Shown here: piece by piece, positions 1 to 5,523 of the stretch
Numbering within the stretch: position 1 is the first letter of the stretch
How the letters are laid out: each line of letters opens with the position of its first letter
Assembly: GCA_030592225.1 (NCBI GenBank)
Contig: JAUVJT010000108.1
Coordinates: 1 to 7,366 of the forward strand
Direction: 5' to 3'
Length of the DNA: 7,366 nt
Origin: Candidatus Stahliibacteriota bacterium
GTDB lineage: Bacteria > Hydrothermota > Tepidihabitantia > B3-TA06
Notes under the pieces: model-generated
Told to the model about the DNA's origin: nothing
The model's input: the letters and a program-made list of their open reading frames with translations, nothing else
The model's database searches: none
Translations under genes and position numbers: made by a program

Positions 1-203
1 AACTCACCTGATGGGTCTATAGCGCAAAGGTACCTACTGTATGAAGTTGTATATATTGTTCCATCAGATGCTATTCCCAGAAAATAAGACGTTCCAAGAA
101 GTGGTGATTCGTACTTCCACTTGAGCGTGCCTGGCTTTTCTGATTCACACTGGATGAAAAGAATTGCCACGGCGAAAACAAATACGAGTAAAATCTTTTT
201 CAT
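1..203 (-). CDS. Secreted or lipid-anchored PQQ-like beta-propeller protein (N-terminal part)
   Basis: Reading leftward from the ATG at 203, 67 codons stay open and run off the window edge, so the C-terminal part is missing. The start is well supported: an AAGGAAGG Shine-Dalgarno lies at 207-214 and a promoter lies upstream. The N terminus is a signal peptide, with KK at residues 2-3 and a hydrophobic run at 4-17, followed by Cys19. The sequence before the Cys (LFIQC) resembles a lipobox but has Gln instead of Gly/Ala/Ser at -1, so lipid attachment is uncertain. Residues 27-67 read like a beta-propeller blade: LKWKYESP, then a strand with SDGTIY, then LCAIDPSGE. That W-x-Y ... DGTIY ... AIDPSG spelling is typical of PQQ-like/BamB-like repeats. 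The protein is expected in the periplasm or on the surface; its ligand or role cannot be told from one blade. Confidence 0.72.
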   Translation of the reverse strand, partial: MKKILLVFVFAVAILFIQCESEKPGTLKWKYESPLLGTSYFLGIASDGTIYTTSYSRYLCAIDPSGE

Positions 204-232
204 TATCCTTCCTTTCAATATTAGACACTTCG

Positions 233-260
233 ATTAAACCCAAAACCCAAGCGATGTAAA
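233..260 (-). promoter_or_regulatory. Sigma70-like promoter for the leftward propeller gene
   Basis: Read on the minus strand, the -35 box is TTTACA (260-255) and the -10 box is TTTAAT (238-233), each 5/6 to consensus with a 16-base spacer. Transcription would begin near 226, giving a short leader of about 23 bases that contains the Shine-Dalgarno. It sits back to back with the rightward promoter at 267-294, with only 6 bases between the two -35 boxes. Confidence 0.5.
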
Positions 261-266
261 CCTACC

Positions 267-294
267 TTGACTCCACAATCATTCCAAGTAAGAT
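267..294 (+). promoter_or_regulatory. Sigma70-like promoter, probably leaderless, for the nucleotidyltransferase
   Basis: TTGACT (267-272, 5/6) and TAAGAT (289-294, 4/6) are separated by 16 bases. The -10 box ends 5 bases before the ATG at 300, so transcription would start at or next to the start codon. There is no good Shine-Dalgarno before the ATG, which fits a leaderless mRNA. The promoter at 4329-4356 has the same geometry. Confidence 0.45.
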
Positions 295-299
295 GATGC

Positions 300-1097
300 A
301 TGAAACTGCGCAAAGGAGTAATACTTGCCGGAGGGATGGGCACCAGGCTGGCCCCACTAACTAATGTCACCAACAAGCACCTGCTGCCGATATACGACAG
401 GCCCATGATTTGCTATCCAATCGAGGGAATGGTCAAGGCGGGAATCGAGGAGATATTGCTTGTGACCGGCGGCGAGTTTGCAGGCGATTTTCTCAAACTC
501 CTGGGCAACGGCAAGCAATGGGGTATCAAGAGACTGCACTACACCTATCAGGAAGGTCACGGCGGGATAGCCGAGGCATTGGGGCTGGCCAGGGATTTTG
601 CCGACGAAGACCCTATGATGGTGATTCTGGGCGATAACATCTTCTCCGCATCACTCGCTCCGTTCGTAAAGAAATATGAAGAAATTGGCACGGGCGCCAT
701 GATTTTACTCAAGAAGGTCTCTGATGCCCACCGGTTCGGAGTAGCCACGGTGGACGGGAAGAATGTAATGAAGATAGTGGAGAAACCAAAAAAACCGGAG
801 AGCAACCTGGCGGTGACCGGCATCTACTTCTACGACAAACGGGTGTTTGAGATTATTGACGGCCTGGAACCCTCTGCCCGAAACGAGTTAGAGATTACCG
901 ACGTGAACAACATCTACATCTCCTGGGGCCAGATGCGCTGGGCTAAGCTGCCCGGCTGGTGGACAGACGCCGGAACGTTCGAGTCCCTGTACCGCGCCAA
1001 CCAACTCGCCCGTAACACACGCAAAGCCCGCACCCCTAAAGCGTCGCAAGCGACGGTACGTAACACACCCTCCAAAAGACCGTCCGAGAATGGCTAG
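300..1097 (+). CDS. rfbA: Glucose-1-phosphate thymidylyltransferase-type sugar nucleotidyltransferase (short RmlA/RfbA form)
   Basis: Family members join a nucleoside triphosphate, usually dTTP, to glucose-1-phosphate, giving dTDP-glucose for the dTDP-rhamnose and related deoxysugar pathways in the cytoplasm. The N terminus carries the signature loop GGMGTRLAPLT (11-21), followed by K26 and LLPIYDRPM (28-36). Further family positions are Q84 with GGIAEAL (88-94), the metal-binding GDN (111-113), EKP (161-163), TGIYFYD (173-179), NELEITDVN (195-203) and the second metal site in WWTDAGTFESL (220-230). The recognisable fold ends near residue 238, as expected for the short forms of about 240-250 residues. 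The last 27 residues are an extension made by a repeat insertion (see 1011-1068). No rml partners lie nearby, so dTDP-glucose is the family default rather than proven. The start is set by the open frame and the adjoining promoter, because the Shine-Dalgarno is weak or absent. Confidence 0.88.
   Translation: MKLRKGVILAGGMGTRLAPLTNVTNKHLLPIYDRPMICYPIEGMVKAGIEEILLVTGGEFAGDFLKLLGNGKQWGIKRLHYTYQEGHGGIAEALGLARDFADEDPMMVILGDNIFSASLAPFVKKYEEIGTGAMILLKKVSDAHRFGVATVDGKNVMKIVEKPKKPESNLAVTGIYFYDKRVFEIIDGLEPSARNELEITDVNNIYISWGQMRWAKLPGWWTDAGTFESLYRANQLARNTRKARTPKASQATVRNTPSKRPSENG
1011..1068 (+). repeat. Palindromic insertion bounded by 10-base direct repeats in the 3' end of the nucleotidyltransferase gene
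   Basis: CGTAACACAC occurs at 1011-1020 and again at 1059-1068. Between them are 38 bases holding a perfect inverted repeat, CGTCGC (1042-1047), AA, GCGACG (1050-1055). The direct-repeat period is 48 bases, exactly 16 codons, so the frame is kept and the protein shows RNT twice (238-240 and 254-256). This looks like an insertion with target duplication or a slippage product. Confidence 0.6.
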
Positions 1098-1147
1098 AAA
1101 CCACAGATTTCACAGATTAACACGGATTTTTATTAATGTTGACTTTA

Positions 1148-1172
1148 GTAGGGGCACGGCAGTGCCTGCCCC
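1148..1172 (+). repeat. GTAG-footed REP-like hairpin (copy A)
   Basis: GTAG at 1148-1151 leads into an inverted repeat: GGGGCA (1151-1156) pairs with TGCCCC (1167-1172), C1157 bulges, GGC (1158-1160) pairs with GCC (1164-1166) and the loop is AGT. A GTAG tetranucleotide at the 5' foot of a hairpin is the known signature of REP elements moved by Y1-type REP-associated transposases. Membership in such a family is inferred. Confidence 0.55.
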
Positions 1173-1201
1173 TTGGGATGCCAATTTTACTGCATTCCAT
1201 A

Positions 1202-1220
1202 GGGTATGCCGTACCCTTAC
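1202..1220 (-). repeat. Small hairpin in inverse orientation to copy A
   Basis: GGGTA (1202-1206) pairs with TACCC (1212-1216) around TGCCG. Read on the minus strand it begins GTAAGGGTA, a near match to the GTAG-plus-G-run foot of copy A. The two hairpins are therefore head to head, like the paired REPs of enterobacterial BIME elements. Confidence 0.4.
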
Positions 1221-1295
1221 GCTCATCCTTTTCCTTCCTTTCTCTGTGTTCTTTGTGTTCTCTGTGGTTAATATTCTTACGAGAAGGGGGGCGGC

Positions 1296-3770
1296 GTGAT
1301 TCTTGTTCTGATTGACGGCCACTCAATAGCTTACCGCTCCTACTTCGCCTTGATTCGAAACCCACTGCGGGATTCAAAAGGGCGCAACACTTCGGCGGTG
1401 TACGGTTTCCTGCAAGCCATGGACAAGATAGCCAACCACTACCCAACCGACTACATGGTAATTACCTTTGACGCGGGCAGACGGGTGTTCCGTCACGATA
1501 AGTTTGCCGATTACAAAAAAAACAGGCCAGACATGCCCAACGACCTGGTGTGGCAGGTGCCCATGATTGCTGATATCGCCAAACTGCAAGGCCTGCCCGT
1601 TTTCGCCCTGGAAGGCTACGAGGCCGACGACATCATGGCCACTATCGTGGAGCGATTCAAAGACAAGTTTGACAAGATTGTGGTGATATCAGGGGACAAG
1701 GATCTGTTCCAGTTGGTGGGCGAGGGGGTAGTGGTCTATGATTCGTACAAGGATCAAGAGTACGACGCGCAAGGAGTTAAGGAGAAACTGGGGGTGATGC
1801 CTGCGCAGGTTACCGATTTATTGGCTCTCATGGGTGATGCCTCAGACGGGGTTCCCGGCGTGCCCGGGGTGGGTCCCAAAAGGGCAAAGGGTTTTCTGGA
1901 TAAGTATGGGAACTTGAAGACCGCGCTGGATAAGGAGGAGAAGTTAGCCGAACATAAGGCGGCGGCAAAGCTCTCCTACGAGTTGGTCAAGCTTCACAAG
2001 AACGTGCCGATTGAGGTTGACGAAGAGACGTTGAGACGAGCCGAACCGGACGATGCCATGCTTGCCGATGTCTACAACGAACTGGGGTTTACTTCGAGAC
2101 TTTCGAGGATGAAGGTCAAAGGGGATGCAGACAGGCTGGAGATAACCAAGGGCAAGTTCAAACCAAAGAAGGGCGATCCAATCTCGCTGGTGTTCGAGGA
2201 GAAGACCGGGCAAAAAGACATGTTCGATACTGGTGAGGACGTCGGGTGGAGCAGGATTCTGGCCTCTGACGGATTCACGGTAGCGGAGATATCTGACGAA
2301 CAGACGCGCAAACTTCTGGCCGATAAGAGCTATCCCAAGATATTGTGGGCGGCAAAACCGCTTTTGAAAAAGGGCTATGAAATTACAGGAAAGCTCTGGG
2401 ATTTGCACCTGATGACGTTCGTCGAGAATTCGGACTTGAGCTTACGAACCCTGGACAGGCTGCTGGTGCACACCGCAGGCAGGCCGATTGCCGATGACGC
2501 CGACAAGCTCAACCTCATGCACGAAGCGGCCCAGCATTACGAACGCGAGCTTGAAAACGTGGGCGCGTGGGACGTTTACGAAAAGATGGAGGTGCCGCTC
2601 ACACCGATACTTGCCCTCATGGAGCAGCGCGGGGTACGTCTGGATACTAACTACTTCGGCACCCTGACCGACGAGTGGGAAGGGGAATTAAAGAAACTGG
2701 AAGCCGACATCTACGTGCTTGCCGATACGCGCTTTACCATCGGTTCGCCCAAACAATTGGGTGAAATTTTGTTCACCGAACTTGGCCTGCGTCCGCGCAA
2801 GCGCACCAAGACCGGCTACTCCACCGCCGCCGGGGTATTGGAGGAGATGGCCGACGAGCACCCCATCGTCCCAAAGATTTTAGAATGGCGCACCTTCTCC
2901 AAGCTGCTCTCCACTTATCTGCGACCCCTGGTGACCCTGGTGGACGATGAGTCACGCATCCACACCACCTTTGACCAGACCGGAGCCGCCACCGGCAGGT
3001 TAAGCACCAAAGACCCCAACCTCCAGAACATCCCGATTAGAGGAGATAGAGGCCCGCTGGTTCGCAAAGGATTCGTTGCCGCGCCCGGCTGCAAGCTCAT
3101 CTCCGCAGACTACTCCCAGATTGAGCTTCGGGTACTGGCTCACGTAGCCGAGGACACAGCGCTTGCCAAAATATTCCACGACGGCCGGGACGTGCACACA
3201 GAGACTTCCATGATGGTGTTCGGGGTTAAGGAGAAAGACGTTACCCGGGACCACCGGCGCAAGGCGAAGGCCATCAACTACGGCATCATCTACGGCATGG
3301 GCCCGTTCGGATTCGCCCGCCGCATGGGGGTAACCACCGAGGAGGCCGGGCTGTTTATCGATCGCTACCTGGCTTCTTTCCCAGAGGTATCGGCATGGCG
3401 CGAGCGGATTCTGGTTGACGCAAGGGAGCACGGCTACGTATCCACCATAGCGGGAAGAGTCCGCCGGCTTGCAATTATCTCAGGCCGCACCGACATTGCC
3501 GAGCGCGCCGCCATCAACGCACCCATACAAGGCTCAGCCGCAGACATCATCAAGAAGGCGATGATTATGGTTGAACCCAACCTCCAGAAAGCGAGAATCG
3601 AGCCGGGCATGATTCTGCAGATTCACGACGAGTTGCTGTTCGAGGTTCTCGAGGATAGGGTGGAGGACGCAAAAAAGATTATTAAGAGGGACATGGAATC
3701 GGCCTGGGAGCTTTCGGTGCCGCTCGAGGTTGACATCGGCGTGGGCGATAACTGGGCCGAGGCGCACTAG
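1296..3770 (+). CDS. polA: DNA polymerase I (5' nuclease plus polymerase, proofreading site lost)
   Basis: It fills gaps and removes RNA primers or damaged flaps in lagging-strand synthesis and repair. The start is GTG at 1296, chosen because a strong AGAAGGGGGG Shine-Dalgarno lies just upstream and the protein then begins MILVLIDGHS like its family. The 5' nuclease (about 1-265) has D7, FDA (58-60), GYEADD (107-112), GDKD (133-136), GDASDGVPG (180-188) and a helix-hairpin-helix with GVGPKRA. The 3'-5' exonuclease-like region (about 295-415) is shortened and has no DxE proofreading motif; only D369 aligns with a family acidic position. The polymerase (about 425-824) has TGRLSTKDPNLQNIPIR (566-582), motif A with D605 (DYSQIELR), motif B with R654, K658, Y662 and Y666, and motif C with H777-D778-E779. 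At 824 residues it matches Taq (832) rather than E. coli (928). Tyr662 replaces the usual Phe of the O helix. Confidence 0.97.
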   Translation: MILVLIDGHSIAYRSYFALIRNPLRDSKGRNTSAVYGFLQAMDKIANHYPTDYMVITFDAGRRVFRHDKFADYKKNRPDMPNDLVWQVPMIADIAKLQGLPVFALEGYEADDIMATIVERFKDKFDKIVVISGDKDLFQLVGEGVVVYDSYKDQEYDAQGVKEKLGVMPAQVTDLLALMGDASDGVPGVPGVGPKRAKGFLDKYGNLKTALDKEEKLAEHKAAAKLSYELVKLHKNVPIEVDEETLRRAEPDDAMLADVYNELGFTSRLSRMKVKGDADRLEITKGKFKPKKGDPISLVFEEKTGQKDMFDTGEDVGWSRILASDGFTVAEISDEQTRKLLADKSYPKILWAAKPLLKKGYEITGKLWDLHLMTFVENSDLSLRTLDRLLVHTAGRPIADDADKLNLMHEAAQHYERELENVGAWDVYEKMEVPLTPILALMEQRGVRLDTNYFGTLTDEWEGELKKLEADIYVLADTRFTIGSPKQLGEILFTELGLRPRKRTKTGYSTAAGVLEEMADEHPIVPKILEWRTFSKLLSTYLRPLVTLVDDESRIHTTFDQTGAATGRLSTKDPNLQNIPIRGDRGPLVRKGFVAAPGCKLISADYSQIELRVLAHVAEDTALAKIFHDGRDVHTETSMMVFGVKEKDVTRDHRRKAKAINYGIIYGMGPFGFARRMGVTTEEAGLFIDRYLASFPEVSAWRERILVDAREHGYVSTIAGRVRRLAIISGRTDIAERAAINAPIQGSAADIIKKAMIMVEPNLQKARIEPGMILQIHDELLFEVLEDRVEDAKKIIKRDMESAWELSVPLEVDIGVGDNWAEAH

Positions 3771-3781
3771 GAGAAAGATTG

Positions 3782-3866
3782 AACCACCAAGAGCACAAAG
3801 AACACAAAGGGAGTTATTCAAAATCGCTTGATTCCGGTCTTTGTGCACTTTGTGAGCTTTGTGGTT
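3782..3866. repeat. Inverted pair of 9-base-periodic CACAAAGNN arrays
   Basis: The left arm (3782-3809) is AAC followed by 9-base units CACCAAGAG, CACAAAGAA and CACAAAG. The right arm (3839-3866), read in reverse complement, is AAC with CACAAAGCT, CACAAAGTG and CACAAAG. The 28-base arms agree at 23 positions and enclose a 29-base centre. It belongs to the same family as the arrays at 1099-1129 and 1240-1271. It ends 11 bases before the Nudix ATG and is not followed by a T-run, so I do not call it an intrinsic terminator. Confidence 0.7.
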
Positions 3867-3877
3867 AAAAAAACGAT

Positions 3878-4285
3878 ATGAGTTGGGAACCCAAATCTCC
3901 TTTGGTAGCGACTGACTGTATTATTCGATATGAAGGCGGGATTGTTCTGGTAGAACGCCGCTATCCGCCAAAGGGTTGGGCATTACCCGGCGGGTTCGTG
4001 GAGATTGGCGAGACGGTTGAGCAGGCCGTGCGCCGTGAGATGAAGGAAGAAACCAATCTGGAGCTTGCCAACCTGAAGCTGTTCGGCGTCTACTCAGACC
4101 CAGCCCGCGACCCGCGCTTCCACACCGTATCCGTGGTCTTTACCGCCGACGGCGTGGGCGAGTTAAAAGGCGGCGATGATGCGAAGGTGGCGAAGGTGTT
4201 CAAGCTGGATGGGCTGCCGGAGGATATTCCTTTTGACCATCCGAAGATTATTACCGATTACATTTCAAGTAGTGCGAGTCTTTAG
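3878..4285 (+). CDS. Nudix hydrolase, ADP-ribose pyrophosphatase-like
   Basis: This is a cytoplasmic Nudix-fold hydrolase of 135 residues, expected to cut a nucleoside diphosphate linked to another group. The Nudix box spans 39-61: G39, E45, then REMKEE (53-58) containing the metal-binding glutamates. The usual Gly near the box end is Asn60. Before it, GWALPGGFVEIGE (33-45) is the classic approach. After it, SDPARDPRFHTVSVVF (73-88) resembles the segment of archaeal-type ADP-ribose pyrophosphatases, so ADP-ribose or a similar sugar nucleotide is the best guess; another substrate is quite possible. No Shine-Dalgarno precedes the ATG, which follows a repeat by 11 bases. The last residues (SSASL) and the stop codon lie in or at the edge of another repeat (4269-4316), so the original C terminus may have ended differently. 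Its position after polA suggests a housekeeping role, but functional linkage is not shown. Confidence 0.88.
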   Translation: MSWEPKSPLVATDCIIRYEGGIVLVERRYPPKGWALPGGFVEIGETVEQAVRREMKEETNLELANLKLFGVYSDPARDPRFHTVSVVFTADGVGELKGGDDAKVAKVFKLDGLPEDIPFDHPKIITDYISSSASL

Positions 4286-4316
4286 ACTCGCCAGCGAACC
4301 TAAAGGTTCGCGCTAC
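4269..4316 (+). repeat. Three-way-junction REP-like element (copy B) overlapping the Nudix stop
   Basis: An outer stem GTAGT (4269-4273) with GCTAC (4312-4316) encloses two perfect 8-base-pair hairpins: GCGAGTCT/AGACTCGC (4274-4281 with 4284-4291, loop TT) and GCGAACCT/AGGTTCGC (4294-4301 with 4304-4311, loop AA). Only CA separates the hairpins. The 5' foot is GTAG, as in copies A and C. The Nudix stop TAG (4283-4285) lies inside the first hairpin. Confidence 0.65.
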
Positions 4317-4328
4317 ATGCTACATACC

Positions 4329-4356
4329 TTGACATTATATTACAGCCAGTTATTAT
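4329..4356 (+). promoter_or_regulatory. Sigma70-like promoter, probably leaderless, for the membrane protein
   Basis: TTGACA (4329-4334, 6/6) and TATTAT (4351-4356, 5/6) are separated by 16 bases. GACGC then leads straight into the ATG at 4362, so the predicted transcription start coincides with the start codon. No Shine-Dalgarno is present. The spacing from -10 to ATG (5 bases) is identical to that at the nucleotidyltransferase gene. Confidence 0.6.
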
Positions 4357-4361
4357 GACGC

Positions 4362-5483
4362 ATGGCTAAGAAGGATGTAGCTAAGAAAGTATCTGAAAAA
4401 CCAGCCAAGCAAAAAACAAGTAAAAGGAAAACGAAGGAAACACCAGAAGCAACTCAAACAGAACAACCAAACTGGCGACAATGGCTTGGCACGCTTTCCA
4501 AAGCTTCCTTCTTTGCCCTTGCTGTAACTTACATCACAGGTTTTCTCATTGTTACAGTACACTTCTCCAAAATGGGATTACCTCCGTCTCTATCACCATC
4601 CAAATATCTCATTGCAGGCTTTTTCCCATTATTGACATTAGTACTAGTCGCATTTGCAGTCCATCAAACAGTTAAGCAAAACATTGAATTTAAAAAATCT
4701 GGGAAAATAGTAAATTCAATATGGTTAGCAGCTATCTTCATAAATACCTATTACTTTTTAGTTTTCAATTTAGCCGGAAGCTTAAATAGAGCTAAATTGG
4801 GTACACCTATAGGTCACCCCTATATCACTTGGATCACAATAGGGGCATTTATCTGCGGCATTCTTTTAACTATCATAATGTCTGTTTTAAAAAATCGATT
4901 CGGGAAAAAAACAATGGTTTCATTGCTAATCATTCTTACAATATTGGCATCTGTTTTTTCATTATCAATCGCATTGCATTTCGCAAAAGAAGCCTTTTGG
5001 GGTAGTATTTCTTGGTTGGCTTTCACTTTTTTTCTGACTCTTCTGTTTAACAAAAAAAATAGGGAAGAAATCCCACATCTTAAAGGTCCTTCTAGTATGG
5101 TTTATACAATCATTTTAGCTGTGGCGTGGCTTACGACGTATTCACTATGGGTTTACCCAAAGATTCCAACTCTGTTTGGCGGCGGTCAAACAAGCGATGT
5201 TGTTGTCTGGAGTCAAACGCATCCTCTCTATCCTAATACTCCACTATACCCTGATTCCTTCGAAGCTGAGCTTATCAACAAAACAGGAAACGAATATCTC
5301 CTTCGGATTGAGGATTCTTTGGGTGAACAACATATTGTCGAAATCGGCAAGGATAAAGTAGAATCTGTTATCTACCTCTCCCCTAAACAAATCAAAACCC
5401 GACAGGCCAAAGCCGATTCCCTTGAGGAGATTAAGGAATTTGAGGGGGAAATGATGGGGCCGTTCTTACCGGATAGTTCGTAA
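4362..5483 (+). CDS. Unrecognised multi-pass inner membrane protein
   Basis: I do not recognise the family. Residues 1-38 are a hydrophilic, Lys-rich, probably disordered cytoplasmic tail (many K, A, T and E). Seven hydrophobic stretches follow at about 46-67, 82-101, 118-139, 153-175, 184-206, 211-229 and 245-264. After the last helix comes P-K-I-P-T-L-F-G-G-G-Q (266-276), then a soluble region with beta-like segments (EAELINKTGNEYLLRIED, 301-318; HIVEIGKDKVESVIYL, 324-339) and a charged tail. With seven helices and a cytoplasmic N terminus, the C-terminal domain would lie outside the cytoplasm, if the helix count is right. The gene is AT-rich (25-27% GC in two counted 60-base lines) compared with polA, although its last 80 bases are GC-richer, hinting at transfer or relaxed selection. 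A strong promoter adjoins the ATG and no Shine-Dalgarno is seen. Reality as a gene is secure; function is unknown. Confidence 0.85.
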   Translation: MAKKDVAKKVSEKPAKQKTSKRKTKETPEATQTEQPNWRQWLGTLSKASFFALAVTYITGFLIVTVHFSKMGLPPSLSPSKYLIAGFFPLLTLVLVAFAVHQTVKQNIEFKKSGKIVNSIWLAAIFINTYYFLVFNLAGSLNRAKLGTPIGHPYITWITIGAFICGILLTIIMSVLKNRFGKKTMVSLLIILTILASVFSLSIALHFAKEAFWGSISWLAFTFFLTLLFNKKNREEIPHLKGPSSMVYTIILAVAWLTTYSLWVYPKIPTLFGGGQTSDVVVWSQTHPLYPNTPLYPDSFEAELINKTGNEYLLRIEDSLGEQHIVEIGKDKVESVIYLSPKQIKTRQAKADSLEEIKEFEGEMMGPFLPDSS

Positions 5484-5496
5484 CCCCTCCCCCTTA

Positions 5497-5518
5497 CCCC
5501 CTCCACAATGGGAGGGGG
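5497..5518 (+). terminator. C/G-rich hairpin after the membrane-protein stop; possible terminator or mRNA end
   Basis: CCCCCTCC (5497-5504) pairs perfectly with GGAGGGGG (5511-5518) around ACAATG, beginning 13 bases after the stop codon. No T-run follows, so it is not a canonical intrinsic terminator. It resembles the hairpins at 7098-7118 and 7182-7202, so it may simply be a dispersed repeat that protects or ends transcripts. Confidence 0.4.
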
Positions 5519-5523
5519 AATTA

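Larger units (their letters stand above)
1099..1271. repeat. Composite repeat block: inverted 9-base arrays enclosing two hairpins
   Basis: The whole gap between the nucleotidyltransferase and polA is repeat DNA. The left array (1099-1129) reads CACAGATTT, CACAGATTAA, CACGGATTT after AAC. The right array (1240-1271) holds three 9-base units, TTCTCTGTG, TTCTTTGTG, TTCTCTGTG, then GTTAA; its reverse complement has the same CACAGAGAA-type units, so the two arrays are inverted. Between them lie a GTAG-footed hairpin (1148-1172) and a second hairpin in opposite orientation (1202-1220). I see no gene here. Peptides read through the right array on the minus strand are an artefact of the repeat. Confidence 0.7.

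Noticed and set aside
1240..1271. CRISPR-like regular repetition
   Set aside because: The units are 9 bases with no unique spacers, so it is a short tandem array and not a CRISPR.
1117..1446. Minus-strand open frame of 109 codons across the nucleotidyltransferase-polA gap
   Set aside because: Its charged His/Arg/Glu/Lys-rich stretch is simply the translation of the 9-base repeat array, and the rest opposes the polA coding frame.
1944..2408. Long minus-strand open frames inside polA (also 3000-3431 and 3534-3848)
   Set aside because: They are antisense to an unmistakable polA frame, lack Shine-Dalgarno sequences and have no recognisable motifs.
3782..3872. Intrinsic terminator after polA
   Set aside because: The inverted repeat is imperfect, has a 29-base centre and is followed by A rather than T on the plus strand; on the minus strand the flank is not a T-run either.
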